Shown in pieces: positions 1 through 9,431 of a stretch of 27,277 nucleotides of DNA. The translations under genes were made by a program, and so were the position numbers. The stretch is from positions 1 to 27,277 of the forward strand of contig CAJLTA010000027.1 of assembly GCA_905209455.1 (NCBI GenBank), in the 5' to 3' direction. This stretch comes from an uncultured Collinsella sp. (lineage in GTDB: Bacteria > Actinomycetota > Coriobacteriia > Coriobacteriales > Coriobacteriaceae). Positions within the stretch are counted from its first letter, which is position 1, and each line of letters starts with the position of its first letter. The notes under the pieces are model-generated. The model saw only the letters and a list, made by a program, of their open reading frames with translations. It was not told the origin of the DNA and ran no database searches.

Positions 1-39
1 AGGCCCGATTTTGCCTCTTGACAATGTCCTGCTCATATT
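1..39. repeat. Left copy of a 39-bp inverted repeat shared with the right end of the window
   Basis: Bases 1-39 are the exact reverse complement of 27227-27265. After a one-base indel the similarity runs on for AAAAGGA and then stops. Both copies read outward into the same short open frame starting MSRTLSRGKIGP (on the minus strand here, from 36 to the window edge). Read inward, both also close a frame ending ..LTMSCSY with a stop (TAA here, TGA at the right end). I infer the edge of a multicopy element at which the assembly may have broken. I cannot name the element. Confidence 0.75.
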
Positions 40-43
40 AAAA

Positions 44-240
44 GGAACGTCCCCAAGTGCCAAGTGTTCCGGCAACGCCGATGTTTTGGCAACGACAGCG
101 AGCGGGTCGCATTTGAGACAAGGTGACGTGAAGCGAAAGGGCGCTGACCTTCTGGTCGCGCCCTTGAAGTTGAACGTCAGATTGTCCAAATGCGGCCCGC
201 GCAGCGTCGAGTCGTTACGGCGTTTGGTAAAACGCCGTAA
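44..240 (-). repeat. Composite hairpin repeat, copy A (3' end of the LCP gene)
   Basis: This is one of three related elements (others at 15644-15882 and 21683-21846) lying behind minus-strand stop codons. In plus-strand order it has a tag AACGTCCCCAAGTGCC (46-61) inside the inverted repeat GGAAC/GTTCC (44-48, 66-70). Next is the shared word GATGTTTTGGCAA, then outer arms 104-121 and 182-198 around an inner hairpin 137-165. Last is a perfect 11-bp hairpin with loop GGTA (215-240), three bases from the LCP stop codon. The inner hairpin has an 8-bp stem, a one-base bulge, then GACC-TTCT-GGTC. It probably acts as transcript terminator or 3'-end stabiliser of the LCP mRNA. The U-tract is weak in this copy. 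Confidence 0.75.
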
Positions 241-242
241 CT

Positions 243-1475
243 CTAGTAGTTAGCTTCGTAGCCGTTGCCGTCGCCGGTGGGCTCTTCGTAGTAGTCCGAA
301 TCGCTCGAATCGCTTGAGTCATCGGAATCGTCAGAGCTGACCGATGAGGTTGCGGTACCGTTTGCGTAGTCGTCAGACGTGTTGTTGTTCAGGTCGCCGA
401 TCGTAGAGCTGGAACCGTCGGAAAGACCCATGGTGTTGGGACCCTTGGGATCCTTGCCGGCATCGACGCGCTCCATCATTTCCTTGAGCTCGTCCTCGTA
501 GACAAAGACGTAGCTCACACCGTCGATCATGGTGCTGTCGTCGGCATACGAGGGCAGGTTGGCCGAGTAGATGCCGTCGACATCCATACCGCGCATGGCA
601 TTGACCGTAGCCACGATATCCTGAACGCTCATATCGGTCACGAGCATATCGGACAGCGAATTAACCAGGCCAAAGATCTTCGTGGCATCGAAGTTATTGA
701 GAATCTGGTTGGCAAGGGCGCCAAGCACCTGACGCTGGTGGCGCATGCGCGTGTAATCGCCGTCGGCATAGGTGTAGCGGCAGCGGGCATAGGTAAGGGC
801 GGTGGCACCGTCCATATGCTGCTGGCCAGCGGTAATCTTAATATCCAGGTGCTCGGGGTCGTCAACATCATCGGTTGCGTTAATGTCGATACCGCCAACC
901 GAATCAATCAGCGCCTGCATACCGTCGAAGCTGACCTCGGCATAGTGGGAAATCTGAACACCGCACAGCTCGTTGACCGCCTCGACCATGGCCTCGGCGC
1001 CGCCCACGGTATGGCAGGCGTTGATCTTCATGGTCTCGCCCTTGTACTCGACCTTGGTGTCGCGCGGAACGGAAATGAGCGTCGCCTGCTTTTGCGTGGG
1101 GTCGATGCGTGCCAGGATAATCGAGTCGGCGCGATACGTATCCTCGCCCGGACGGCCGTCGGTGCCAAGAAGCAGCACGTAGAACGGATCTTTTGCCTCA
1201 TCGGTATCGACCAGAATCTGGCGCAAGTTGTTGGTAATGACATTGGAGTCGCCAAGCTTGCCCATGATGGTGGCAAACCACAGACCTGCAGCGGTCGTGG
1301 CGCTCAGCAGTACGCCGAGCACGGCGATGAGAGCTACGCGGCGAACCGTGCGCCCGCGACGGCGCTGACGGGCGCGCTCGGAATAGCGAGCGACGTTGTC
1401 GCGGCTGTAGATCTTGGCCTGCGCACCAGTCGAGGGTCTTCGGGTGTTATCCGCCAGGGGCTTCTTGTTAAACAT
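243..1475 (-). CDS. LytR-CpsA-Psr (LCP) family cell-wall glycopolymer ligase
   Basis: LCP proteins transfer lipid-linked glycopolymers (teichoic-acid-like polymers, capsule or other wall glycans) to peptidoglycan on the outer membrane face. The 410-residue product has a basic N-terminus, one membrane segment at about residues 45-69, and the LCP domain. That domain carries the family's conserved arginines in RADSI, SVPRDTKV and GDYTRMRHQRQ, followed by a Ser/Asp-rich, low-complexity tail of about 60 residues. ATG at 1475 is preferred over TTG at 1481 because the AGG ribosome site sits six bases before the ATG and touches the TTG. It begins 12 bp after the murA stop, so the two are probably co-transcribed. 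The attached polymer is not identifiable. The acidic tail probably lies in the wall or is disordered. Confidence 0.9.
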   Translation of the reverse strand: MFNKKPLADNTRRPSTGAQAKIYSRDNVARYSERARQRRRGRTVRRVALIAVLGVLLSATTAAGLWFATIMGKLGDSNVITNNLRQILVDTDEAKDPFYVLLLGTDGRPGEDTYRADSIILARIDPTQKQATLISVPRDTKVEYKGETMKINACHTVGGAEAMVEAVNELCGVQISHYAEVSFDGMQALIDSVGGIDINATDDVDDPEHLDIKITAGQQHMDGATALTYARCRYTYADGDYTRMRHQRQVLGALANQILNNFDATKIFGLVNSLSDMLVTDMSVQDIVATVNAMRGMDVDGIYSANLPSYADDSTMIDGVSYVFVYEDELKEMMERVDAGKDPKGPNTMGLSDGSSSTIGDLNNNTSDDYANGTATSSVSSDDSDDSSDSSDSDYYEEPTGDGNGYEANY

Positions 1476-1487
1476 AGGCAACCTGCA

Positions 1488-2771
1488 TTAGTAGATGACG
1501 GGATCGGGGACGGTGGCATGTTCGACATGCGCGCCAAGCGCCTGCAGCTTTTCGACAAACTGCTCGTAGCCACGTTTGATGTGATGGATGGCAGAGACCT
1601 CGGTAACGCCGTCGGCGATAAGACCGGCAACCACAAGCGCAGCGCCGCCACGAAGGTCGGGCGAGGTGACCTGTGCGCCTGAGAACCCCTTAACGCCGTG
1701 AATCATGGCGTGATGGCTCTCAATGCGAATATCAGCACCCATACGCACGAGCTCGGAGGCGAACATAAAGCGGTTCTCGAAGATGTTCTCAGTAATTACG
1801 GAGCTTCCGTCGGCAAGGGCCGAAAGCACCATGATCTGCGCCTGCATGTCGGTCGGGAAACCCGGGAACGGAAGCGTCTGGATATCGACCGGCCTGATGC
1901 GCTCGACGCGATTGACGTGGACGCCGTTCTCGATACGCTCGCACTCGATGCCCATAAGTTCCATCTTTTTGAGCACCATTCCCAGGTGGATGGGGCAGAA
2001 GCCCGTAACATCGACGCCGCGTTCATCGGCCATGAGGGCGCCGGCGACGATAAAGGTGCCGGCCTCGATGCGGTCACCCACCACGCAATGGGTAACGGGG
2101 TGCAGCTCCTCCACGCCCTCGATGGTCACGACGGGCGTGCCTGCGCCGACGATCTTGGCACCCATCTCGTTGAGCATGTTGGCAAGGTCGACGATCTCGG
2201 GCTCGCGGGCAGCGTTGTCGATAACCGTGGTACCCTGCGCGCGCACGGCAGCCATGATGAGGTTCTCGGTAGCACCCACGCTCGCGAACTCGAGCGTGAC
2301 GGTGGTGCCGTGCAGGCCCTGGGGAGCACTGGCGTTGATGTAGCCGTGGGCGGTGTCGAACTCGACGCCCAGAGCCTCGAGACCCAAGATATGCATATCG
2401 ATCTTGCGGGCACCCAGGTTGCAGCCGCCCGGCATGGCGATCTTGGCGCGATGGAAACGACCCAGCAGGGGGCCCATCACAGCCGTGGAGGCGCGCATCT
2501 TGGCGACAAGCTCGTAGGGAGCCTCCCAGGAATCAACCTGGGAGGTATCGATTTCGAGCGTGTGCTCATCGAGAACTTCGATTGTGGCGCCCATGCCCTT
2601 GAGTACCTTGCCCATAACGTGGACATCGGAAATATCGGGCACGTTCTGAAGCGTTGTCTTGCCCGGCGCCAGAAGCGTTGCAGCCATGAGTTTGAGTGCG
2701 GAATTCTTTGCACCCGAGACGGGCACTGAGCCTCCGATGGCGTGGCCACCCTCAACGCGGATAATATCCAA
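1488..2771 (-). CDS. murA: UDP-N-acetylglucosamine 1-carboxyvinyltransferase
   Basis: MurA transfers enolpyruvate from phosphoenolpyruvate to UDP-GlcNAc, the first committed step of peptidoglycan synthesis in the cytoplasm. The 427-residue length is normal for the family. The substrate-binding Lys22-Asn23 is present in SGAKNSALK, and Cys117 in PGGCNLGAR is the residue alkylated by fosfomycin, so the enzyme should be of the fosfomycin-sensitive type. The start is TTG at 2771, with GAAAGGG six bases upstream; no ATG fits. It stands directly downstream of the ATP synthase operon, a neighbourhood known from other Gram-positive bacteria. A strong terminator ends only about 14 bases before the start codon, which constrains how the gene is transcribed. 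Confidence 0.95.
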   Translation of the reverse strand: MDIIRVEGGHAIGGSVPVSGAKNSALKLMAATLLAPGKTTLQNVPDISDVHVMGKVLKGMGATIEVLDEHTLEIDTSQVDSWEAPYELVAKMRASTAVMGPLLGRFHRAKIAMPGGCNLGARKIDMHILGLEALGVEFDTAHGYINASAPQGLHGTTVTLEFASVGATENLIMAAVRAQGTTVIDNAAREPEIVDLANMLNEMGAKIVGAGTPVVTIEGVEELHPVTHCVVGDRIEAGTFIVAGALMADERGVDVTGFCPIHLGMVLKKMELMGIECERIENGVHVNRVERIRPVDIQTLPFPGFPTDMQAQIMVLSALADGSSVITENIFENRFMFASELVRMGADIRIESHHAMIHGVKGFSGAQVTSPDLRGGAALVVAGLIADGVTEVSAIHHIKRGYEQFVEKLQALGAHVEHATVPDPVIY

Positions 2772-2784
2772 GGTCTACCCTTTC

Positions 2785-2823
2785 AAAAAGCATGCCCGGG
2801 GTGGCTGGGCCATCCCGGGCATG
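2785..2823 (-). terminator. Intrinsic terminator of the ATP synthase operon
   Basis: Arms CATGCCCGGG (2791-2800) and CCCGGGCATG (2814-2823) form a perfect 10-bp GC-rich stem with a 13-base loop. On the minus strand the stem is followed by C and five T (2785-2789). It lies 37 bp after the atpC stop and just ahead of the murA ribosome site. Confidence 0.85.
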
Positions 2824-2859
2824 ATGTGTTCGCAAATGGTCGAACGCTAAAACGTTTGA

Positions 2860-3252
2860 CTATTGGGCAAGCTTGAGCTTACACCATGCGATTTCATTAT
2901 AGAGGTAGGCGCGGCGTGCATCATCCTCCGACAAATTACCCAGCTTCTCTTCAAAACCTTGAATATCAGCTTTAACCTTGTCGGCGTCGACGGTCGCCAA
3001 ATCGCAAGCGCGCTCGGCGAGGACGGTCACGACATCGTCCGCAACCTGGGCATAGCCGCCGGCCACGGCAAACGTGTGGTCGACAGTGCCCATGGCCTTA
3101 TCGGAAACGCGAACGTAACCGCGGTCGATCGTGCAGATTTCGCTGGAGTGAGCAGGTAAAACGCCAAACTCGCCATCCGTAGACGGAATCGACACAAACG
3201 CAGCGTCACCCTCATAGGCGAGGCTCACGGGGCACACGATGCGGATACGCAT
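2860..3252 (-). CDS. atpC: F1Fo ATP synthase subunit epsilon
   Basis: Epsilon is a central-stalk subunit of F1 that couples rotor movement to the c-ring and can inhibit ATP hydrolysis. The 130-residue product has the N-terminal beta-sandwich pattern (DGEFGVLPAHS, then a hydrophobic AVAGGYAQV stretch) and a short C-terminal helical part rich in Asp, Ala, Arg and Lys. It is the last gene of the operon, begins 3 bp after the atpD stop, and is followed by the strong terminator at 2785-2823. Confidence 0.93.
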   Translation of the reverse strand: MRIRIVCPVSLAYEGDAAFVSIPSTDGEFGVLPAHSSEICTIDRGYVRVSDKAMGTVDHTFAVAGGYAQVADDVVTVLAERACDLATVDADKVKADIQGFEEKLGNLSEDDARRAYLYNEIAWCKLKLAQ

Positions 3253-3255
3253 AAC

Positions 3256-4709
<1,454 letters not shown>

Positions 4710-4710
<1 letters not shown>

Positions 4711-5618
4711 TACTGTTCCTCCAATGCTGAGGCTCCGCCGACGATCTCGTTAATCTCGGTCGTGATCGAAGCCTGGCGCACGCGACTATACGTGCGGGTA
4801 AGGGTCGAGATGATCGCGGTGGCGTTTTCCGTCGCGGAGTGCATGGCCTTGCGGCGTGCACCCTGCTCGGCAGCCGCCGAATCGATCAGGGCCTGGTAGA
4901 TGACCGTCAGGATATAAGACGGCACAAGCTTGCCGAGAACATGCTCGGGAGAGGGCACGAACTCGAACGTGGACGAGATGCGCTTAGGGGCGTCGGTCTC
5001 GTTCTTACGCGGACCGTGGGCCATAGCGATCATCTCGGGGTCGAGCGGCAACAGATGCTCGACGCGAAGCTCCTGATCCACGCGGTTCTTGGCGTGGTGG
5101 TAGACAAGCTCGACACGGTCAAGCTCACCGGCACGATACGCATCGCAGATATGAGAGGAGATCATGCGGGCCTGATTGAAATCGGGCTCGGAGGAGTTGC
5201 CCTCAAAGTGCATGACGACGTTTGCGCGGTCACGGAAATACGTGGCCGGTTTGCGCCCGCACGCGATGATCTCGCACTCGATGCCGTCGTTCGCCCAAGA
5301 AGCGGCGAGCTTTTCGGCCGTGCGCTCCACCGTCGTATTGAAACCGCCGGCAAGGCCGCGGTCCGAGGCAATAACGACAATCAGGCCATGCTTGACGCTC
5401 TCATGCTTCTGCAGCATGGGATCGGTGCCCGAACAGGAGGCGTCGCCGGCGACCGTCAACATGACGTCGGTCAGCGCCTCCTTATAGGGCTCGGCCTGCT
5501 TGGAGCGATCGAGGGCACGACGGATCTTGGCCGTAGAGACCATCTCCATCGTGCGCGTGATCTGCTTGGTCGTGGTAACCGAGGAGATTCGCTTCTTAAT
5601 GTCGCGAAGGTTGGCCAT
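4710..5618 (-). CDS. atpG: F1Fo ATP synthase subunit gamma
   Basis: Gamma is the rotating shaft inside the alpha3beta3 hexamer. The 302-residue protein has the conserved N-terminal helix (LRDIKKRISSVTTTKQITRTM), the ASDRGLAGGFN segment in the middle, and the C-terminal helix with SATENATAIISTLT and NEIVGG. These terminal helices form the coiled coil of the shaft. It lies 5 bp after the atpA stop and overlaps atpD by one base. Confidence 0.96.
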
Positions 5619-5623
5619 GGGGC

Positions 5624-7222
5624 TTAGCTCTCCTCTGATCCAGAAACATCCGAATGGTGCTTGGCCATGAACTGCTGCTTGAAGTCGCCGATGACGCGCA
5701 AGAGCTCAGCCTTGGTGTCATCATCGATCTTCTTGGCGCGAACCTTGTCGAGCAGCGAGCCAAAGCCATTGTCCATGTACTCGATGAGCTCGGCACGGAA
5801 AGGCAGCACGTCGGCGATCTCCAGGTCATCCAGGAAGCCCTCGTTGCCAGCGAACAGCGTAACGATCTGCTCGCCAACCTCAAACGGCTTGTAACGCGGC
5901 TGCTTCAGGAGCTCTGTCATGCGGGCACCATGGGTCAGCTGCTTCTGAGTAGCCTCGTCGAGGTCGGAGCCGAACTGCGTAAAGCCGGCGAGCTCCTGGT
6001 ACGAAGCGAGGTCCAGACGGAGGTTGCCGGCGACCTGCTTCATAGCCTTGGTCTGCGCGTCGCCACCGACGCGGGACACGGAAATGCCCACGTCGACTGC
6101 CGGGCGCTGGCCCTGGAAGAAGAGCTCGGACTGCAGGTAGATCTGACCATCGGTAATGGAAATGACGTTGGTCGGAATGTAGGCCGAGACGTCGCCGTCC
6201 TGGGTCTCGATGATCGGAAGAGCCGTCATGGAGCCATAACCGTTCTTCTTGGACATCTTGACGGCACGCTCGAGCAGACGAGAGTGCAGGTAGAAGATGT
6301 CGCCAGGATAGGCCTCGCGTCCGGGCGGACGATGCAGCGTCAGCGACATCTGACGGTAGGCCACAGCCTGCTTGGACAGGTCGTCGTAGATGACGAGCAC
6401 GTGGCCGCCGGGGTTGGTCTCGCTGGCGGGCTTGCCGTCCTCGCCGTTGTACATGAAGAACTCGCCGATAGCGGCACCGGCCATAGGCGCGATGTACTGC
6501 ATAGGGGCGGAATCGGCAGCGGTGGCCGAAACGATGATGGTGTAATCGAGCGCACCGTGCTGAGCGAGGGTCTCGCGGATGTTGGCAACCGTGGAGGCCT
6601 TCTGGCCGATGGCGACATAGATGCAGACCATGCCCTTGCCGCGCTGGTTGAGGATAGCGTCGATGGCGATAGCGGTCTTACCGGTCTTACGGTCGCCGAT
6701 GATGAGCTCACGCTGACCACGGCCGATAGGCACCATGGAGTCGATGGCGAGAAGACCGGTCTGAACCGGCTCGCACACCGGGGTACGATCGATGACGCCG
6801 GGGGCCTTGAACTCGATGGGGCGACGGTGCGTGGCGACGATGTCACCCAGGCCGTCGATAGGCTGGCCGAGCGGATTGACGACGCGGCCGAGCATGGCGC
6901 GGCTCACGGGGATATCCATAATGCGGCCAGTGGTGCGGCACTCGTCGCCTTCCTTGATGGAGTCGACGGCACCAAACAGAACGGCGCCGACCTCGTCACG
7001 GTCAAGGTTCTGGGCAAGGCCGAAGACGGTCTCACCGGTATCGGAGCTCTTGAACTCCAGAAGCTCGCCTGTCATGGCGCTCTTGAGGCCGGAGACGCGC
7101 GCGATGCCGTCGCCTACCTCGTCGACCGTTGAAACCTCATGCGTATCGACCGTCGCGGAGAGGCTCGTGAGCTGCTCCTGCAGTTTCTTGGCGATATCCT
7201 GGGCATTGAGGGTTTCGGACAT
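5624..7222 (-). CDS. atpA: F1Fo ATP synthase subunit alpha
   Basis: Alpha forms the non-catalytic nucleotide sites of F1 and contributes the arginine finger to the catalytic site. The 532-residue product has the P-loop GDRKTGKT (176-183), LVIYDDLSKQAVAYRQMSL and the SRVGGDAQTKAMK segment that carries the finger arginine. The C-terminus runs about 20 residues past the usual end with a polar SDVSGSEES tail. The ATG overlaps the atpH stop by one base (TAATG). Confidence 0.98.
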   Translation of the reverse strand: MSETLNAQDIAKKLQEQLTSLSATVDTHEVSTVDEVGDGIARVSGLKSAMTGELLEFKSSDTGETVFGLAQNLDRDEVGAVLFGAVDSIKEGDECRTTGRIMDIPVSRAMLGRVVNPLGQPIDGLGDIVATHRRPIEFKAPGVIDRTPVCEPVQTGLLAIDSMVPIGRGQRELIIGDRKTGKTAIAIDAILNQRGKGMVCIYVAIGQKASTVANIRETLAQHGALDYTIIVSATAADSAPMQYIAPMAGAAIGEFFMYNGEDGKPASETNPGGHVLVIYDDLSKQAVAYRQMSLTLHRPPGREAYPGDIFYLHSRLLERAVKMSKKNGYGSMTALPIIETQDGDVSAYIPTNVISITDGQIYLQSELFFQGQRPAVDVGISVSRVGGDAQTKAMKQVAGNLRLDLASYQELAGFTQFGSDLDEATQKQLTHGARMTELLKQPRYKPFEVGEQIVTLFAGNEGFLDDLEIADVLPFRAELIEYMDNGFGSLLDKVRAKKIDDDTKAELLRVIGDFKQQFMAKHHSDVSGSEES

Positions 7223-7698
7223 TAGGCTTCACCTCCGTACGAATTAGCAGAGTTTGCGAGGGTCTCCTGCGCGATGCGCAGCTGCGTCTTGACGGAGATG
7301 TCACGACGCTCGCCGCGGGCCTCGAGCACCAGGCCGCCCACGATAGACGGGTCGACCTGCTCGATAAGGAATACCTTGCGGCCGAAGTCCTGCTCGCATT
7401 TCTTAGTGATGGTTTGACGCAGCTCGTCGTCGAGCGGGATCGCCGTGGTGACGGTCACGCCCACTACATCCTCGTCTTCCTCGGCAACATACTTAAAGGC
7501 AGCTGCCACCTTGGGAAGAAGGTCGAGCTGGTCGCGCTTGGACATGGTGTCGAGCACGGCGACGATCTCAGGGCTGGCGCTAGCCAGGCGCTCGATCATC
7601 TCGAGGTCCTCGAACACATGGTTCTCGGCCTTGGCGGCTTCCAAAAGGGAGCGCGCGTAGGTCTCGAGTACCTTGTCCTGATAGCGGCTAGTCGGCAT
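7222..7698 (-). CDS. atpH: F1Fo ATP synthase subunit delta
   Basis: Delta joins the peripheral b stalk to the top of F1. At 158 residues it is slightly shorter than the usual 175-180. It keeps the N-terminal helical bundle (YQDKVLETYARSLLEAA) and the C-terminal signature around VDPSIVGGLVLEARGERRDISV. It overlaps the end of atpF by 11 bases and atpA by one base, so b, delta and alpha are tightly coupled in translation. Confidence 0.94.
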   Translation of the reverse strand: MPTSRYQDKVLETYARSLLEAAKAENHVFEDLEMIERLASASPEIVAVLDTMSKRDQLDLLPKVAAAFKYVAEEDEDVVGVTVTTAIPLDDELRQTITKKCEQDFGRKVFLIEQVDPSIVGGLVLEARGERRDISVKTQLRIAQETLANSANSYGGEA

Positions 7699-8290
7699 TC
7701 AGGCTACCTGCTTCCTGGATGTAGCGCTCGATGAGCTTCTTCTGCTCGGACTCGTCCTCGAGTGCCTCGCCCACGATCTTGGTGGCGACGGCAACGGACA
7801 GGTCGGCGATGGAGCTCGCGGCACCGGCGTAGATGGACTTGCGCTCGTCCTCGACGGTCGTATGGGCCTTGGCGATGATCTCCTCGGCCTCCTTGTGAGC
7901 AGCCTCGATGATACGGGCGCGCTCGGACTCGGCGTCCTTACGGGCCTCGAGAACGATGTCGGCAGCCTGACGACGGGCGTCGGTGACGATCGAGTCGGAC
8001 TCAGCGCGCTTGGCGATGGCCTCCTGCTTGGTCTTCTCGGCCTCGTCGAGGCTCTCCTCGATCTTCTTGCCGCGCTCCTCCATGGTTTTCATGATGCCCG
8101 GCAGGGCGACCTTTGCCAGCACGATCCAGATGATCAGGAAGGCGATAAGCGCCGGGATGAACTCCGCCATCTTAGGGATGAGGATGTCCGCACCGGCAGC
8201 GCCGTCCTCGGCGAACGCGGAAACCGGCATAAGCAGCGCGGCCGCGGACGCGGAGAGTGCGATCGCGCTCTTCTGGGATGAAAGATTCAT
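7688..8290 (-). CDS. atpF: F1Fo ATP synthase subunit b, with a signal-peptide-like N-terminus
   Basis: Subunit b is the membrane-anchored peripheral stalk. The 200-residue product has the usual single membrane helix (about residues 45-65, FIPALIAFLIIWIVLAKVAL) and a long charged coiled coil (EERGKKIEESLDEAEKT onward). Ahead of this is an extra segment that looks like a signal peptide: a basic start, a hydrophobic stretch ALSASAAALLMPVSAFA, and an AxA site that would be cut after Ala27. The ordinary b subunit starts directly at the membrane helix. ATG 8290 is the start for which the frame is open. Whether the segment is cleaved cannot be told from sequence. Confidence 0.93.
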   Translation of the reverse strand: MNLSSQKSAIALSASAAALLMPVSAFAEDGAAGADILIPKMAEFIPALIAFLIIWIVLAKVALPGIMKTMEERGKKIEESLDEAEKTKQEAIAKRAESDSIVTDARRQAADIVLEARKDAESERARIIEAAHKEAEEIIAKAHTTVEDERKSIYAGAASSIADLSVAVATKIVGEALEDESEQKKLIERYIQEAGSLNAD

Positions 8291-8305
8291 ACTTGACGCT
8301 CCGTG

Positions 8306-8500
8306 CTATTTAACGATCAGCGCGACAACGAAGCCGATCAGAGCCAGAGCCTCGCCGAAGGCGGAGCCCATGATGAAGACGGTGAACACGCGGCCCTGGA
8401 CCTCAGGCTGACGGGCCATAGCACCCGTAGCACCCAGAGCAGACAGGCCGATAGCAAGACCAGCGCCGATAACACCGAGACCGTAACCGATAACTCCCAC
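8306..8500 (-). CDS. atpE: F1Fo ATP synthase subunit c (proton-binding ring)
   Basis: Subunit c forms the membrane rotor. The 64-residue hairpin has a Gly-rich first helix, the polar loop ARQPE (29-33) that contacts gamma/epsilon, and the ion-binding Glu50 in AFGEALALIG on helix two. Alanine follows this glutamate and the Gln and Ser/Thr ligands of sodium-type rings are absent, so the enzyme is probably proton-driven. It is short for the family, mainly at the N-terminus. The start codon is GTG at 8500, chosen because a full AAAGGAGG site lies four bases upstream. Confidence 0.94.
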   Translation of the reverse strand: MGVIGYGLGVIGAGLAIGLSALGATGAMARQPEVQGRVFTVFIMGSAFGEALALIGFVVALIVK

Positions 8501-8516
8501 GATTCCTCCTTTGTCG

Positions 8517-8536
8517 TGCGTGTCTTATTTCACGCA
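8517..8536 (-). promoter_or_regulatory. Small hairpin just upstream of the atpE ribosome site
   Basis: TGCGTG (8517-8522) and CACGCA (8531-8536) form a perfect 6-bp stem with an 8-base AT-rich loop, about seven bases before the AAAGGAGG of atpE. The 124-bp atpB-atpE spacer also holds GCCTTA/TAAGGC (8597-8602, 8607-8612). Such spacers may protect the mRNA or raise translation of subunit c, which is needed in many copies. The role is inferred. Confidence 0.4.
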
Positions 8537-8624
8537 GGATAACCTTTTTATAACTGCCGGGCTCCATGGGTACGGGCACCGGCGGTTTAACGAATTGCCT
8601 TACCTTTAAGGCGCGAACGGAAGA

Positions 8625-9428
8625 TTACTCCTCCTCCGCGACCTCCTCTGCCTCGGAGACATACACGGCGGTAAGGACCGTGAAGACGTAAGCCTGGATG
8701 GCGCCGACCACAAGCTCGATCGCATAGATCAGGATGAGGATGGCAAGCCAGGCCAGCGAAGGCAGGGCGCCGACGGCGTGGGCCGCGGAAGCCTGCTGAA
8801 GCAGCGGCTGCATGAACATGCTCGCCATGATGGCGAACGAGCCCATGACCACGTGTCCTGCGAACATGTTGCAGAACAGACGGACGGCGAGCGTGATGAG
8901 GCGCAGGAAGGTCGAGAAAAGCTCGACGACCCACACGAGCACGTTCATCGGGAAGCTCACGCCCTGCGGGGCGAGGCTCTTGATGTAGCCGATCACGCCG
9001 TGAGCCTTGCATCCGTAGTAGATGAAGTACACGAAGGCGAAGATGGCGAGCGCGGCGGTGGAACCGATTGCGCCGGTGCCGGGCTTCATTCCCGGGATCA
9101 GGCCGATCATGTTATTGATCAGGATGAACAGGAAAAGCGAGCACAGGAACGGGAAGTGCTTCTTCCAGTTCTCACCCACGACGCCCTTGCCGATATCGTT
9201 CTCGACGTACTCGATGATGTACTCGAAACCGTTGACGAAGAAGCCCTTGGGAACCAGAGTCTGCTTCTTCTTGAACACGGCCAGGACGATCAGGAGCACG
9301 ATCGTGGAGACGATCAGCCAAAACGAGTACTGCGTGATGCCGCAGCTCAGATCGCCCACGACAGGGGTGGAGCTGAACTCGCTGACCAGATGATTAATCT
9401 CATCAGGCAGCTTTTCAAAAATTTCCAC
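8625..9428 (-). CDS. atpB: F1Fo ATP synthase subunit a
   Basis: Subunit a forms the two half-channels through which protons reach the c-ring. The 267-residue hydrophobic protein carries the essential arginine, Arg173, in RLITLAVRLFCNMFAGH, and the late GAIQAYVFTVLTAVYVSEA segment of the family, ending in an acidic tail. The start is GTG at 9428, with GAAAGG about seven bases upstream. The preceding small membrane protein gene ends 3 bp before it. Confidence 0.95.
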   Translation of the reverse strand: MEIFEKLPDEINHLVSEFSSTPVVGDLSCGITQYSFWLIVSTIVLLIVLAVFKKKQTLVPKGFFVNGFEYIIEYVENDIGKGVVGENWKKHFPFLCSLFLFILINNMIGLIPGMKPGTGAIGSTAALAIFAFVYFIYYGCKAHGVIGYIKSLAPQGVSFPMNVLVWVVELFSTFLRLITLAVRLFCNMFAGHVVMGSFAIMASMFMQPLLQQASAAHAVGALPSLAWLAILILIYAIELVVGAIQAYVFTVLTAVYVSEAEEVAEEE

Positions 9429-9431
9429 GAC

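Noticed and set aside
11..253. 80-codon plus-strand frame at the left end
   Set aside because: It runs through the terminal repeat and the hairpin element; the hairpins explain the sequence better than a protein does.
738..1682. Long plus-strand open frames opposite LCP, murA and the atp genes
   Set aside because: They mirror GC-rich codons of well-recognised minus-strand genes, lack ribosome sites and show no family motifs.
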